From NCBI RefSeq assembly GCF_002236115.1, contig NZ_NIWT01000002.1, forward strand, positions 186,001 through 250,000: 64,000 nucleotides of DNA, written 5' to 3'. The DNA comes from Pseudomonas jessenii. GTDB lineage: Bacteria; Pseudomonadota; Gammaproteobacteria; Pseudomonadales; Pseudomonadaceae. Of the stretch, positions 17,234 to 26,920 are shown piece by piece; positions within the stretch are counted from its first letter, which is position 1, and every line of letters begins with the position of its first letter. The notes below the pieces were generated by a model, which ran no database searches, was not told where the DNA came from, and saw only the letters and a program-made list of their open reading frames with translations. The translations under genes and the position numbers were made by a program.

Positions 17234-17563
17234 TCAATAATCATCCCCGCGCTCGGTAATATCCTTCTCGACCATCAGCGCATCCGTATCCTGCCCCGCC
17301 GGAAATTTCCCCTTCAAACTCCACGCAAACGCAATGATCTCGGCAATCGTCAGATAGAGTTCCTGCGGAATGCTGTCCCCCAGTTCCATGCGCGCCAGCA
17401 GTCTCACCAGTTCGGCGTTTTCGTAGATCGGCACTTCGCAGTCGCGGGCAATGCGCAGGATTTCTTCCGCCAGCTCTTCGTCGCCCTTGGCGGTGAGGGT
17501 GGGGGCGTGGGTGCCGTCGTATTTGAGGGCGATGGCCTGGCGTGGGGCGTTGGGGTTTTTCAT
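17234..17563 (-). CDS. FlhB C-terminal-domain homologue (FhlB / EscU-YscU-HrcU family)
   Basis: This 109-residue soluble protein matches only the cytoplasmic domain of FlhB, without membrane segments or linker. It begins at the equivalent of the post-cleavage domain (QAIALKYDGTHAPTLTAKGDEELAEEI) and continues through VPIYENAELVRLLARMELGDSIPQELYLTIAEIIAFAW. The NPTH autocleavage Asn-Pro pair is replaced by an NAPRQ-type start, so it resembles an already cleaved C-terminal half. It overlaps the FliK-like gene by 4 bases (ATGA), suggesting they act as a pair in export switching. Confidence 0.88.
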   Translation of the reverse strand: MKNPNAPRQAIALKYDGTHAPTLTAKGDEELAEEILRIARDCEVPIYENAELVRLLARMELGDSIPQELYLTIAEIIAFAWSLKGKFPAGQDTDALMVEKDITERGDDY

Positions 17564-19134
17564 GCGGTTTCGTCGACCCAGCGTTGTTCGAGGCGGGTTT
17601 GCGGGCCTTGGGGCGGTGTACCGAGGTGGCAGTCCAGATCGCCGACGTTCAGGCCGGCGGACAGCAGGCGATCACGCAGCCCGGCCAAATTGCTTTCGAT
17701 CAGGCTGGCGGTGTATGGCCGCTCGGCCCAGAGCTGGCCGCAGAGGCTGCCCTTGACCAGTTGCGCCTGGATTTGCAGCGGCCCCAAAGGCTCCATGGCG
17801 AAGGCCAGCTCCACACGCCACAGCTGTTGCTTGGGTTCGTGTTCTTCGCGACGCTCCTTTGGCTGTTGTTTTTCGGGGGCGTCTTCGCGCTGGAACTTGA
17901 CCTGCAAGGGCACGATGTCCTGCATATTGCGCATCGGGATTTCCAGCTGCCAGGTGCTCATCAGTCGTCCGTCGGCGGTTACGCCGGTCTGTTCCAGGCT
18001 CGACAGTTGATGGCTTTGCAGGCGTGAAACCGCGGCGGCGGCCAGGCGAAGCAGGTGTTCGAGGTCGTTTTCACCGTCGGCACCTTTTAACAGACGTTCG
18101 GGCAGCGGGAAACCGGTCGGCGACGGCTTGGCACTGACCTGACCGAGCATGCCCAGGGCATTGCGGACAAAATTCGGCATGGCCTGGGCCAGGGTATTGG
18201 CGGCGATGATCGCGCCGAGGCTGGTGTTGGCTGGCAAGCCCTGACTCAACTGCGCAACCAGTTTGAGCAAATCGCCTTTCATGTCCGGCGCGAGCGTCGG
18301 GTTTTGCCCGGTCAGCAGTTTGCTTTCGAGAAACATGCCGCTGCTGGCCAGGGCCTGGGCCAGGCCCTTGGGGGTGCTCAACTGTTGAACATCCGGCAAG
18401 CCGGCGAGCAAACGGGCAGCAGCGCTGCGCAATTCAACGGATGTCTGGTCCGAGGGCGGAAGGTTCTGCAGGCGCTTGAGCAAGCTATCCAGCGAGCCCT
18501 GGCGGCTTTGCTGGTCGACCAGTTGCTGGGTCACCGCCAGTTGTTCCTGTCGGCTGCTCAGGGGCACGAACTTCACGGTCTGGGCGTCCTGCACCTGTGC
18601 GCTCAACAAGGTGCCGATGCGCAAGGGTTGCGGGCTGTCGATACTCAGTGTGCTGCCGCTCAGTGCGGTGTTGAGCAGGCCCACCATCGAGCGAAACACC
18701 ATGGGCTGGCCGGGCACCTGGGGTAGCACTTGCGAGGTCAGCACTTTGCCCTGCAGCAGGGTGCCAACGGGCAGTTGCGCGGTGTCGAGGCGGGTGAGGG
18801 TGGCGACGTTCGAAGCAATGGCCTGTTGCACCGTCACGGCCAGGTTGCCGGCAGAGGGTTGGGTGACGACCAGCGTGGTGCCCTGGGCCAGCGGTTGATT
18901 GCTGGTGGTCTGGACCGTGGTCTGGCGACCGCTGTCGAGGGTGACCTTGAGCAGCAGCTGGAAAGTCTGGTCCGCCTGCTTGAGCGACAACACTTCGGCC
19001 TGGGCGGTTTGACCGACGCTGATCAGCCCCTCCACTGGCGTCAGCAACTTGAGCAACTCACCGCTGACCACCTGCGGGCGCGAAGTCGCCGGGAGGGTTT
19101 GAGGTAGCGGGAGGATGTTCATTTCGCCTGTCAT
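17560..19134 (-). CDS. fliK: FliK-like flagellar hook-length control protein
   Basis: This 524-residue Gln/Ser/Leu-rich protein has a conserved C-terminal domain (about 390-500, STWQLEIPMRNMQDIVPLQVK, then RVELAFAMEPLGPLQIQAQL and a LRDRLLSAGLNVGDLDCHLG-like end) typical of hook-length control proteins. A long helical variable N-terminus measures hook length in the family. It is encoded beside the ccm genes with fhlB, away from the main fliKLMNO position of pseudomonads, so this may be a second FliK-type protein rather than the canonical one. The start ATG at 19134 is followed by another Met four residues on. Confidence 0.82.
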   Translation of the reverse strand: MTGEMNILPLPQTLPATSRPQVVSGELLKLLTPVEGLISVGQTAQAEVLSLKQADQTFQLLLKVTLDSGRQTTVQTTSNQPLAQGTTLVVTQPSAGNLAVTVQQAIASNVATLTRLDTAQLPVGTLLQGKVLTSQVLPQVPGQPMVFRSMVGLLNTALSGSTLSIDSPQPLRIGTLLSAQVQDAQTVKFVPLSSRQEQLAVTQQLVDQQSRQGSLDSLLKRLQNLPPSDQTSVELRSAAARLLAGLPDVQQLSTPKGLAQALASSGMFLESKLLTGQNPTLAPDMKGDLLKLVAQLSQGLPANTSLGAIIAANTLAQAMPNFVRNALGMLGQVSAKPSPTGFPLPERLLKGADGENDLEHLLRLAAAAVSRLQSHQLSSLEQTGVTADGRLMSTWQLEIPMRNMQDIVPLQVKFQREDAPEKQQPKERREEHEPKQQLWRVELAFAMEPLGPLQIQAQLVKGSLCGQLWAERPYTASLIESNLAGLRDRLLSAGLNVGDLDCHLGTPPQGPQTRLEQRWVDETA

Positions 19135-19333
19135 ACGCGGTCACAACCTGAGGAAAATGCACTCTTTAGAGTAAGGTATGGCATGTATAATGCCGCGCCG
19201 TTGTATCCAATAATGGCGAAAACTTTGCAATTGTTTGACGCAGCTCTCTAGAACAAGACGCCATTGCAACTATGCTGCATCTCTTTAACGGCCGCGCCAG
19301 AGCCGACTTGAACCGTATAAGGCCCGTGATCCC
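19135..19333. promoter_or_regulatory. Divergent fliK-ccmA promoter region
   Basis: This 199-bp gap must carry promoters for both divergent operons. A TATAAT hexamer (19186-19191) lies inside a short inverted repeat GGCAT-GTATA-ATGCC. No matching -35 with standard spacing is clear for either direction, so no single start point is proposed. Confidence 0.4.
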
Positions 19334-19969
19334 TTGACCAGTCCTGTCCTGCAAACCGTTGCCCTTGCCTGTGAGCGAGACCTTCGGCTGCTCTTCGAAA
19401 ATCTCGATTTGAGACTGGCCAGTGGCGAAATGATGCAAATCAGCGGCCCCAACGGCAGCGGCAAGACCAGCCTGTTGCGCCTGCTCTCGGGGCTGATGCA
19501 GCCGACCGCCGGTCAAGTGTTGCTCAACGGCCAGCCGCTGAATGAACAACGCGGTGAGCTGGCGCGCAACCTGCTGTGGATCGGCCATGCGGCCGGGATC
19601 AAGGATCTGCTGACGCCGGAAGAGAACCTGAGCTGGCTGTGCGCCTTGCATCAACCGGCCTCCCGTGAGGCGATCTGGCAAGCCTTGGCGGCGGTCGGAT
19701 TGCGCGGATTCGAAGATGTTCCCTGCCACACTCTGTCCGCTGGGCAGCGGCGTCGCGTCGCACTGGCGCGTTTGTATCTGGACAGCCCGCCGTTGTGGAT
19801 TCTCGATGAGCCGTTCACCGCTCTCGACAAGCAAGGCGTGGCGCAACTCGAAGAACACCTGGCCGGCCACTGCGAACGTGGCGGCATGGTGGTGTTGACC
19901 ACCCACCACACGCTGAGCCGGATGCCGGCCGCTTATCGCGACATCGATCTGGGGAATTGGGCCGTATGA
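19334..19969 (+). CDS. ccmA: Heme exporter ATP-binding protein CcmA
   Basis: CcmA (211 residues) is the ATPase of the CcmAB(CD) complex, which drives release of holo-CcmE during cytochrome c maturation. Seen are Walker [17 protein letters not shown] (about residues 42-57), the signature [14 protein letters not shown], Walker [14 protein letters not shown], and the H-loop TTHH. The start is TTG at 19334 ([16 protein letters not shown]), since no ATG/GTG further upstream gives the expected N-terminus. It overlaps ccmB by 4 bases. Confidence 0.95.
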   Translation: MTSPVLQTVALACERDLRLLFENLDLRLASGEMMQISGPNGSGKTSLLRLLSGLMQPTAGQVLLNGQPLNEQRGELARNLLWIGHAAGIKDLLTPEENLSWLCALHQPASREAIWQALAAVGLRGFEDVPCHTLSAGQRRRVALARLYLDSPPLWILDEPFTALDKQGVAQLEEHLAGHCERGGMVVLTTHHTLSRMPAAYRDIDLGNWAV

Positions 19970-20634
19970 GTGTTTTTGGCCTGTTGGTCGCCCGTGAGGC
20001 CCGTCTGCTGTTTCGCCGTCCCGCGGAGCTGGCCAATCCGCTGGTGTTTTTCGCCATCGTCGTTTCCTTGTTCCCGTTGGCGGTCGGACCCGAGTCTCAA
20101 TTGTTGCAAACCTTGTCTCCGGGGTTGGTCTGGGTCGCGGCACTTTTATCGGTTCTGCTCTCGCTGGACGGGCTTTTCCGCAGTGATTTCGAAGACGGAT
20201 CCCTTGAGCAGTGGGTCCTTTCGCCGCACCCCCTGCCTCTTCTGGTTTTGGCCAAAGTGCTGGCACACTGGGCTTTTTCCGGTCTGGCACTGGTTTTGCT
20301 CGCACCCTTGCTGGCGCTGATGCTCGGTTTGCCTGCCGCCTGTCTGCCGGTGTTGCTGCTTTCGTTGCTGCTCGGTACACCGGTACTGAGCCTGCTCGGT
20401 GCGGTGGGTGCGGCGCTGACAGTAGGTTTGAAGCGCGGCGGCCTGTTGCTGGCACTGCTGATTCTGCCGTTGTACATCCCGGTATTGATCCTTGGCAGTG
20501 GCGCCTTGCAGGCGGCCTTGCAGGGAATGCCGGCGACCGGTTATCTCCTATGGCTTGGCAGCCTGACCGCCTTGGCGATAACCCTGACACCTTTTGCAAT
20601 AGCCGCTGGCTTGAAGATCAGCGTCGGCGAATAA
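19966..20634 (+). CDS. ccmB: Heme exporter membrane protein CcmB
   Basis: CcmB (222 residues) is the six-helix membrane partner of CcmA. Hydrophobic segments run through the chain (for example [33 protein letters not shown], and the Leu-rich series at 95-165). The conserved cytoplasmic [21 protein letters not shown] loop lies near residue 75. The start ATG at 19966 overlaps the ccmA stop (ATGA). A 73-bp gap without other features separates it from ccmC. Confidence 0.95.
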   Translation: MSVFGLLVAREARLLFRRPAELANPLVFFAIVVSLFPLAVGPESQLLQTLSPGLVWVAALLSVLLSLDGLFRSDFEDGSLEQWVLSPHPLPLLVLAKVLAHWAFSGLALVLLAPLLALMLGLPAACLPVLLLSLLLGTPVLSLLGAVGAALTVGLKRGGLLLALLILPLYIPVLILGSGALQAALQGMPATGYLLWLGSLTALAITLTPFAIAAGLKISVGE

Positions 20635-20707
20635 TGAGGTCTGGTCAAAAATTGATCAGTAAAGGCCCTGGCTCTTCACAGTAAAGAGCAACCGTGATGG
20701 AAACAGT

Positions 20708-21463
20708 ATGAACTGGACGTGGTTTCACAAACTCGGCTCGCCCAAATGGTTTTACGGTATCAGCGGCAGAATGCTGCCCTGGCTGAGCGTCGCGGCGTTG
20801 CTGCTGATCGGCGTTGGCGTGGTCTGGGGCCTGGCCTTCGCGCCGCCGGACTACCAGCAGGGCAACAGCTTCCGCATCATCTATATCCACGTTCCGGCCG
20901 CCATGCTGGCGCAGTCCATCTACGTGATGCTGGCCGTGTGCGGCATCGTCGGCCTTGTGTGGAAGATGAAACTGGCCGACGTCGCCCTGCAATGCGCGGC
21001 GCCCATCGGCGCCTGGATGACCGCCGTGGCGCTGGTCACCGGGGCCATCTGGGGCAAGCCGACCTGGGGCTCGTGGTGGGTCTGGGATGCACGCCTTACG
21101 TCCATGCTTATCCTGCTGTTCCTGTACTTCGGTCTCATTGCATTGGGCAACGCCATCAGCAATCGTGACAGCGCGGCCAAGGCCTGTGCGGTGCTGGCGA
21201 TCGTTGGTGTGATCAACATCCCGATCATCAAGTACTCGGTGGAGTGGTGGAACACCCTGCACCAGGGCGCGACCTTCACCCTCACCGAAAAACCGGCGAT
21301 GCCAGCCGAGATGTGGCTGCCACTGCTGCTGACGGCGCTGGGTTTCTACTGTTTCTTCGGCGCGGTCCTGCTGCTGCGCATGCGTCTTGAAGTGCTCAAG
21401 CGCGAAGCCCGGGCCAGTTGGGTCAAGACCGAAGTCGAAAACAGCCTGGAGGTCGCTCGATGA
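20708..21463 (+). CDS. ccmC: Heme-handling protein CcmC
   Basis: CcmC (251 residues) places heme on CcmE. It has six membrane helices and the periplasmic tryptophan-rich WWD motif ([20 protein letters not shown], about residues 117-136), with the flanking heme-ligand histidines (IHVPAAMLA near 60, and NTLHQGATF near 183). The ATG at 20708 gives a normal family length. The stop overlaps the ccmD start. Confidence 0.96.
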   Translation: MNWTWFHKLGSPKWFYGISGRMLPWLSVAALLLIGVGVVWGLAFAPPDYQQGNSFRIIYIHVPAAMLAQSIYVMLAVCGIVGLVWKMKLADVALQCAAPIGAWMTAVALVTGAIWGKPTWGSWWVWDARLTSMLILLFLYFGLIALGNAISNRDSAAKACAVLAIVGVINIPIIKYSVEWWNTLHQGATFTLTEKPAMPAEMWLPLLLTALGFYCFFGAVLLLRMRLEVLKREARASWVKTEVENSLEVAR

Positions 21464-21636
21464 GTTTTGCTTCATTCGGCGACTTCATCGCCATGGGTCA
21501 TCATGGCCTGTATGTCTGGTCAGCCTATGGCATCTGCCTGGCGGTATTGGCCCTCAACGTGGCGGCGCCGATCCTGGCCCGCAAGCGGTATCTGCAACAA
21601 GAGGCGCGCCGTCTGCGCCGGGAGAACGGCAAGTGA
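21460..21636 (+). CDS. ccmD: Heme exporter small subunit CcmD
   Basis: This 58-residue protein has a single membrane helix ([21 protein letters not shown]) followed by a basic tail ([16 protein letters not shown]), the standard CcmD layout; it stabilises the CcmABC-CcmE complex. ATG 21460 overlaps the ccmC stop by 4 bases and the gene overlaps ccmE by 4 bases. Confidence 0.94.
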   Translation: MSFASFGDFIAMGHHGLYVWSAYGICLAVLALNVAAPILARKRYLQQEARRLRRENGK

Positions 21637-22088
21637 ATCCGCTGCGTAAAAAGCGTCTTATCATCATTCTCGCGATCCTGGTCGGGGTCGGCGCTGCCGT
21701 TGGCCTGGCCCTGAGTGCCCTGCAGCAGAACATCAACCTGTTTTACACACCGACCCAGATCGCCAACGGCGAAGCCCCGCAGGACACGCGTATCCGTGCC
21801 GGCGGCATGGTCGAAGCCGGTTCCTTGCAGCGCTCCGGCGACTCGCTGGACGTGAAGTTTGTCGTCACCGACTTCAACAAATCCGTGACCATCACTTATC
21901 GCGGCATCCTGCCGGACCTGTTCCGCGAAGGGCAGGGCATTGTTGCCCTGGGCAAACTCAACGCTGACGGCGTCGTGGTGGCCGATGAAGTGCTGGCCAA
22001 GCACGATGAAAAGTACATGCCGCCGGAAGTGACCAAGGCGTTGAAAGACAGCGGCCAGTCGGCACCCACTCCCGCGAAAGAGGGCTAA
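21633..22088 (+). CDS. ccmE: Cytochrome c maturation heme chaperone CcmE
   Basis: CcmE (151 residues) carries heme covalently in the periplasm. An N-terminal signal-anchor (residues 7-29) precedes the OB-fold domain; the heme-binding motif H-D-E-K-Y (His124, Tyr128) lies in [14 protein letters not shown]. The start is GTG at 21633, which overlaps the ccmD stop (GTGA) and gives VNPLRKKRL; longer in-frame starts fall within ccmC/ccmD. Confidence 0.96.
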   Translation: MNPLRKKRLIIILAILVGVGAAVGLALSALQQNINLFYTPTQIANGEAPQDTRIRAGGMVEAGSLQRSGDSLDVKFVVTDFNKSVTITYRGILPDLFREGQGIVALGKLNADGVVVADEVLAKHDEKYMPPEVTKALKDSGQSAPTPAKEG

Positions 22089-22091
22089 CTG

Positions 22092-24080
22092 ATGACAGCT
22101 GGAATCTTCATTCCCGAATTGGGCCACCTGGCCATGATCCTGGCGCTATGTTTCGCGCTGGTTCAGGCCGTGGTGCCATTGGTCGGTGCCTGGCGCGGTG
22201 ACCGCTTCTGGATGAGCCTGGCCCAGCCGGCCGCGTGGGGGCAGTTCGCGTTCTTGCTGTTCGCCTTCGGTTGCCTGACCTACGCCTTCATGGTCGACGA
22301 TTTCTCCGTGGCCTATGTGGCCAACAACTCCAACAGTGCCTTGCCGTGGTACTACAAGTTCAGCGCCGTGTGGGGTGCCCACGAAGGTTCCCTGCTGTTG
22401 TGGGCCTTGATTCTCGGCGGCTGGACCTTTGCGGTATCGGTGTTTTCCCGGCAATTGCCGCAGGTCATGCTGGCCCGCGTGCTGGCGGTGATGGGCATGA
22501 TCAGCACCGGTTTCCTGCTGTTCCTGATCATGACCTCCAACCCGTTCAAGCGCATCCTGCCGCAAATGCCCACCGACGGTGCCGACCTCAACCCGCTGCT
22601 GCAAGACATCGGCCTGATCGTTCACCCGCCCATGCTGTACATGGGCTACGTCGGTTTCTCGGTGGCCTTCGCCTTCGCCATCGCCGCGCTGATGGGCGGT
22701 CGCCTGGACGCCGCCTGGGCGCGCTGGTCGCGTCCGTGGACCATCGTGGCCTGGGCGTTCCTCGGCATCGGCATCACCCTCGGTTCGTGGTGGGCGTACT
22801 ACGAACTCGGCTGGGGTGGCTGGTGGTTCTGGGACCCGGTGGAAAACGCCTCGTTCATGCCATGGCTGGTGGGCACCGCACTGATTCACTCGTTGGCGGT
22901 CACGGAAAAACGTGGCGTGTTCAAAAGCTGGACCGTGTTGCTGGCCATCGCCGCATTCTCCTTGAGTCTGCTGGGCACCTTCCTCGTGCGTTCCGGCGTG
23001 CTGACCTCGGTGCACGCCTTTGCGTCCGACCCGGAGCGCGGGGTGTTCATCCTGATTTTCCTGCTGTTCGTGGTCGGTGGTTCGCTGACGCTGTTCGCCC
23101 TGCGCGCGCCGGTGGTCAAGAGCCAGGTGGGCTTCAACCTCTGGTCCCGGGAAACCCTGCTGTTGGGTAACAACCTGGTGCTGGTGGTGGCCGCGTCGAT
23201 GATTCTGCTCGGCACCTTGTATCCGCTGATTCTGGACGCCATGACCGGCGCCAAGCTGTCCGTCGGCCCGCCATACTTCAACGCGCTGTTCATTCCGTTG
23301 ATGGCATTGCTGATGGTGGTGATGGCGGTCGGCGTGATCGTGCGCTGGAAAGACACTCCGGTGAAATGGCTGGTAAGCATGCTCACCCCGGTCCTGCTCG
23401 GCAGTGCCGCGCTGGCCGTAGTGGCCGGCATCGCCTACGGCGATTTCAACTGGGCCGTGCTCGCGACCTTCATGCTCGCTGCCTGGGTGTTGCTGGCCGG
23501 CGTGCGTGACATCTTCGACAAGACTCGCCACAAGGGCCTGATCAAAGGACTGCCAACCCTGACCCGCAGCTACTGGGGCATGCAGATCGCGCACCTGGGC
23601 ATCGCCGTGTGTGCGCTGGGTGTCGTGCTGTCGAGCCAGAACAGTGCCGAGCGCGACCTGCGCCTGGCGCCCGGCGAATCCATGGACCTGGGCGGCTATC
23701 AGTTCGTCTTCGAAGGCGCCAAACACTTCGAAGGCCCGAACTTCACCTCCGACAAGGGCACCGTGCGGGTGATCCGCAACGGCAAGGAAATCAGCGTGCT
23801 GCACCCGGAAAAACGCCTCTATACCGTGCAGAACTCGGTGATGACCGAAGCGGGTATCGACGCCGGTTTCACCCGCGACCTCTATGTCGCCCTCGGTGAA
23901 CCACTGGGTAACGGCGCCTGGGCTGTGCGTGTGCACGTCAAGCCGTTCGTGCGCTGGATCTGGTTCGGCGGCTTGCTGACAGGTGCAGGCGGGTTGCTGG
24001 CGGCGCTGGATCGGCGTTATCGGGTCAAGGTCAAAAGCCGCGTGCGCGAAGCACTGGGCATGTCGGGAGCCACTGCATGA
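22092..24080 (+). CDS. ccmF: Cytochrome c heme lyase core CcmF
   Basis: CcmF (662 residues) ligates heme from CcmE to the CxxCH motif of apocytochromes. It is a large multi-spanning protein with the WWD heme-handling loop (GWGGWWFWDPVENASFMPWL, about residues 236-255), conserved periplasmic histidines (WGAHEGSLLLW, LIVHPPMLYMGYVGF), and a C-terminal periplasmic domain before the last helix. It starts 3 bases after ccmE and overlaps dsbE by 4 bases. Confidence 0.97.
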   Translation: MTAGIFIPELGHLAMILALCFALVQAVVPLVGAWRGDRFWMSLAQPAAWGQFAFLLFAFGCLTYAFMVDDFSVAYVANNSNSALPWYYKFSAVWGAHEGSLLLWALILGGWTFAVSVFSRQLPQVMLARVLAVMGMISTGFLLFLIMTSNPFKRILPQMPTDGADLNPLLQDIGLIVHPPMLYMGYVGFSVAFAFAIAALMGGRLDAAWARWSRPWTIVAWAFLGIGITLGSWWAYYELGWGGWWFWDPVENASFMPWLVGTALIHSLAVTEKRGVFKSWTVLLAIAAFSLSLLGTFLVRSGVLTSVHAFASDPERGVFILIFLLFVVGGSLTLFALRAPVVKSQVGFNLWSRETLLLGNNLVLVVAASMILLGTLYPLILDAMTGAKLSVGPPYFNALFIPLMALLMVVMAVGVIVRWKDTPVKWLVSMLTPVLLGSAALAVVAGIAYGDFNWAVLATFMLAAWVLLAGVRDIFDKTRHKGLIKGLPTLTRSYWGMQIAHLGIAVCALGVVLSSQNSAERDLRLAPGESMDLGGYQFVFEGAKHFEGPNFTSDKGTVRVIRNGKEISVLHPEKRLYTVQNSVMTEAGIDAGFTRDLYVALGEPLGNGAWAVRVHVKPFVRWIWFGGLLTGAGGLLAALDRRYRVKVKSRVREALGMSGATA

Positions 24081-24613
24081 AGCGTTGGTTGATGTTGCTG
24101 CCACTGGCGATTTTTCTGGTGGTCGCGGTATTCCTTTACCGTGGGTTGTACCTGGATCCGGCCGAGCTGCCTTCGGCCATGATCAACAAGCCGTTCCCGG
24201 AGTTTTCCCTGCCGTCGGTGCAGGGCGACAAGACCCTGACCCGCGCTGACATTCTGGGCAAACCGGCGCTGGTCAACGTCTGGGGCACCTGGTGCATTTC
24301 CTGCCGGGTCGAGCACCCGGTGTTGAACAAACTGGCCCAGCAGGGCGTGGTGATCTACGGCATCAACTACAAGGACGTCAACGCTGATGCCTTGAAGTGG
24401 CTGAAGGACTTCCACAACCCGTATGCGCTGGACATTCGTGACGACGAAGGCTCGCTGGGCCTGAATCTCGGCGTGTACGGCGCACCGGAAACCTTCTTCA
24501 TCGACGCCAAGGGCATCATCCGTGACAAGTTCGTCGGCGTGATCGACGAGCAGGTCTGGCGTGAAAAACTGGCGGGCAAGTACCAGGCGCTGGTCGATGA
24601 GGTCAAGCCATGA
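24077..24613 (+). CDS. ccmG: Periplasmic thioredoxin-like CcmG/DsbE
   Basis: This 178-residue membrane-anchored thiol reductant keeps the heme-binding cysteines of apocytochrome c reduced. An N-terminal membrane anchor (residues 4-21) leads to a thioredoxin fold with the active site WCISC (Cys73, Cys76) and the acidic groove motif typical of DsbE (NYKDVNADALKWL), with the cis-Pro region in GVYGAPETFFID. The start overlaps the ccmF stop. Confidence 0.96.
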   Translation: MKRWLMLLPLAIFLVVAVFLYRGLYLDPAELPSAMINKPFPEFSLPSVQGDKTLTRADILGKPALVNVWGTWCISCRVEHPVLNKLAQQGVVIYGINYKDVNADALKWLKDFHNPYALDIRDDEGSLGLNLGVYGAPETFFIDAKGIIRDKFVGVIDEQVWREKLAGKYQALVDEVKP

Positions 24614-25083
24614 AGCGCTGGTTCGCTGCCGTTGTCCTGGGCTTGAGCCTGGCGGGCGTGGCCCACGCGGCCATCGACACCTACGAGTTCGCCAAGGAAG
24701 AAGACCGCGAGCGTTTCCGCGAGTTGACCAAGGAGCTGCGTTGCCCCAAGTGCCAGAATCAGGACATCGCCGATTCCAACGCACCGATTGCCGCCGACCT
24801 GCGCAAAGAGATTTACCGCATGCTCGGCGAGGGCAAGGACAACCAGCAGATCATCGACTTCATGGTCGATCGCTACGGTGATTTCGTCCGCTACAAGCCT
24901 GCGCTGAACGCCAAGACCGCCTTGCTCTGGTTTGGCCCCGCCGGCCTGCTGCTGGGCGGTGTCGTGATCATCGCGGTGATCGTCCGCCGTCGTCGCGTGC
25001 AACGCGCCGGCACCCCGGACTCGCTTTCTGCCGAGGAGCGCTCGCGCCTCGACCACCTGTTGGATAAAACCAAGAATGATTGA
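24610..25083 (+). CDS. ccmH: Cytochrome c maturation thiol protein CcmH
   Basis: CcmH (157 residues) has a cleavable signal peptide (ending VAHA, about residue 20) and the redox motif LRCPKCQNQ (Cys45, Cys48) in a three-helix bundle. One membrane helix ([22 protein letters not shown]) and a cytoplasmic tail follow. This is the short CcmH form; the TPR part is a separate gene, ccmI, which overlaps it by 8 bases. Confidence 0.95.
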   Translation: MKRWFAAVVLGLSLAGVAHAAIDTYEFAKEEDRERFRELTKELRCPKCQNQDIADSNAPIAADLRKEIYRMLGEGKDNQQIIDFMVDRYGDFVRYKPALNAKTALLWFGPAGLLLGGVVIIAVIVRRRRVQRAGTPDSLSAEERSRLDHLLDKTKND

Positions 25084-26278
25084 TTTCTGGCTCGCTGCAG
25101 GTCTGCTGCTTCTGGTTGCCCTGAGTTTTCTGTTGATCCCGGTGCTGCGCAGCCGTCGCGCCCAGTGCGAAGAGGATCGTACCGCCCTGAACGTCGCGCT
25201 GTATCAGGAGCGCGTGACTGAGTTGCAGACTCAGCAGGAAGAGGGCGTGCTCGATGCCGCGCAAATGGACGCCGGTCGCGCCGAAGCTGCCCGTGAGTTG
25301 CTGGCGGACACCGAAGGCGCTGAAGCGCCACGAGTGTCGCGTCTGGGCAAACCCTTGCCGTTGCTGGCGGCCATTCTGGTGCCGGTGCTGGGCCTGGGCC
25401 TGTATCTGCATTTCGGTGCCAGCGACAAGGTCGAACTGACCCGCGAATTCTCCCAGGCACCCCAGTCGATGGAAGAGATGACGCGGCGCCTGGAACGTGC
25501 GGTCGCCGCTCAACCGGATTCCGCTGAAGGCATGTATTTCCTCGGTCGCACCTACATGGCTCAGGATCGCCCGGCGGACGCGGCGAAAATGTTCGAACGC
25601 ACCGTGAGTCTGGCCGGTCGCCAGCCCGAGTTGCTCGGTCAATGGGCCCAGGCCCAGTACTTCGCCGATGGCAAGAAGTGGTCGGACAAGGTCCAGGCCC
25701 TGACCGACGAAGCGCTCAAGACCGATCCGAAAGAAGTCACCAGCCTTGGCTTGCTTGGCATTGCCGCGTTTGAAAGCGAGCGTTATCAGGACGCCATCGA
25801 TTACTGGAATCGCCTGTTGGCGCAGCTGCCGCCGGAGGACAAGTCCCGCGAGGCGCTGCAAGGCGGAATTACCCGGGCCACGGAAAAGCTGGTGGCCAGT
25901 GGCGGCAAGGTTGCACAAGCACCGGCGGCAAAGGCCTCGGCGTTGCTCAAGGTCAGTGTCGATCTGGCCGCGGACCTCAAATCCAAGGTCCAGCCTGGCG
26001 ACAGCGTGTTCATCTTCGCCCGTGCGATCTCCGGTCCTCCGGCCCCGCTGGCGGTCAAGCGCATGACCGTGGCCGACCTGCCGGTGACCGTCGAACTGGG
26101 CGACGCCGACGCAATGATGCCGCAATTGAAACTGTCGAACTTCCCTGAAGTCCAACTGGTTGCGCGCATTTCCCGTGCCGGCAAACCGACCGCCGGCGAA
26201 TGGATTGGTCGCAGCCAGCCCCTGGCCAGCAGCACCACCGCGCCGCAGACACTGACCATCGACAGCCCGGATAAATAA
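25076..26278 (+). CDS. ccmI: Apocytochrome c chaperone CcmI
   Basis: CcmI (400 residues) holds apocytochrome c for heme ligation. It has two membrane helices (residues 2-22 and about 95-115) separated by a charged leucine-zipper-like loop. A periplasmic TPR region follows (about 140-270, [28 protein letters not shown] and following), then a C-terminal beta-rich domain. The ATG at 25076 overlaps ccmH. It is the last ccm gene. Confidence 0.94.
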   Translation: MIDFWLAAGLLLLVALSFLLIPVLRSRRAQCEEDRTALNVALYQERVTELQTQQEEGVLDAAQMDAGRAEAARELLADTEGAEAPRVSRLGKPLPLLAAILVPVLGLGLYLHFGASDKVELTREFSQAPQSMEEMTRRLERAVAAQPDSAEGMYFLGRTYMAQDRPADAAKMFERTVSLAGRQPELLGQWAQAQYFADGKKWSDKVQALTDEALKTDPKEVTSLGLLGIAAFESERYQDAIDYWNRLLAQLPPEDKSREALQGGITRATEKLVASGGKVAQAPAAKASALLKVSVDLAADLKSKVQPGDSVFIFARAISGPPAPLAVKRMTVADLPVTVELGDADAMMPQLKLSNFPEVQLVARISRAGKPTAGEWIGRSQPLASSTTAPQTLTIDSPDK

Positions 26279-26292
26279 CAGGAAACGCCACC

Positions 26293-26700
26293 ATGACCGC
26301 CATTGCTCGTATTGCCCTGCTCAGCGCTGTTTTGGGGTTAAGCGCTTGTGCGGTCCAGCAACCAACGGAACATCAGGCACCACCACCGTTCCCGCCGTCG
26401 CAGCCTAGCCCCACGCCATCGACGTCGCCTGTACCGAGCAAGCCGACCATCCCGGCCAAACCCTCCAAGCCGTTGCCACGCACTTCTGCCAGCTTCGCGC
26501 CACCACCGGGGGGCAATAGCCATTGGGATCCGAAGCTTGGGGTGTATGTGCTTGATGACCAGCCCAATACCTTTTATCGCCAACGTACCTATTACCGCTG
26601 GGATAATGGTTGGAGTCGGTCGATTAGTCCGCAAGGGCCGTGGGAAGATACTGACATCCAGGGTGTACCGGGTGGCCTGGGACGGAAATTCGGGCAGTAA
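26293..26700 (+). CDS. Small proline-rich lipoprotein, unknown function
   Basis: This 135-residue protein has a lipoprotein signal peptide with lipobox LSAC (Cys19), a Pro/Ser/Thr-rich linker (25-75), and a C-terminal aromatic-rich segment (HWDPKLGVYVLDDQPNTFYR, then TYYRWDNGWSRSISPQGPWE) that may be a small beta domain. A good ribosome site (CAGGAAA) sits 14 bases after ccmI, so it probably shares the ccm transcript and ends at the terminator just downstream. No known role in cytochrome assembly is implied by the sequence alone. Confidence 0.8.
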   Translation: MTAIARIALLSAVLGLSACAVQQPTEHQAPPPFPPSQPSPTPSTSPVPSKPTIPAKPSKPLPRTSASFAPPPGGNSHWDPKLGVYVLDDQPNTFYRQRTYYRWDNGWSRSISPQGPWEDTDIQGVPGGLGRKFGQ

Positions 26701-26703
26701 CGC

Positions 26704-26733
26704 AAAAAAGGCGACCTTCGGGTCGCCTTTTTT
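26704..26733 (+). terminator. Rho-independent terminator of the ccm operon
   Basis: AAAAAA-GGCGACC-TTCG-GGTCGCC-TTTTTT: a perfect 7-bp GC stem with UUCG tetraloop and a six-T tail, starting 4 bases after the lipoprotein stop. The flanking A-run makes it usable on either strand. Confidence 0.95.
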
Positions 26734-26773
26734 GTGCCTGCCGGAATGTGATGGGTGGGTCACTGCTGAATTC

Positions 26774-26800
26774 TGTGGGAGCGAGCTTGCTCGCGATGGC
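26774..26800. repeat. Single REP element
   Basis: TGTGGGAGCGAGCTTGCTCG without a facing partner nearby. Confidence 0.88.
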
Positions 26801-26823
26801 GGCCTGAATGAGTCCATACATAA

Positions 26824-26870
26824 GGGCGGAACCCTAAATGGCCGTGACCGCAGAAACGGATATGTACACC
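26824..26870. repeat. End fragment of the composite Pseudomonas repeat element
   Basis: The sequence from GGGCGGAACCC to GGATATGTACACC is related to the right arm of the element at 58977-59444 (GCGGAACC..TAA...GCCGT.ACC....GGATA.GTAC.CC). Its last 13 bases are the exact inverse of that element's left end. The rest of the element is missing here. Confidence 0.65.
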
Positions 26871-26920
26871 GGTAAAAACACTCCGCCACCGCAGGCAAGC
26901 CAAGCACCCACAGCCTCCAA

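Noticed and set aside
16805..17240. Small plus-strand frames with repeated LLQWFHVGHRTCVH-type peptides
   Set aside because: Translations of the tandem BIME array; periodic only because the DNA is.
22146..24104. 652-codon minus-strand open frame opposite ccmF
   Set aside because: Antisense of ccmF; His/Gln-rich shadow without start signals.
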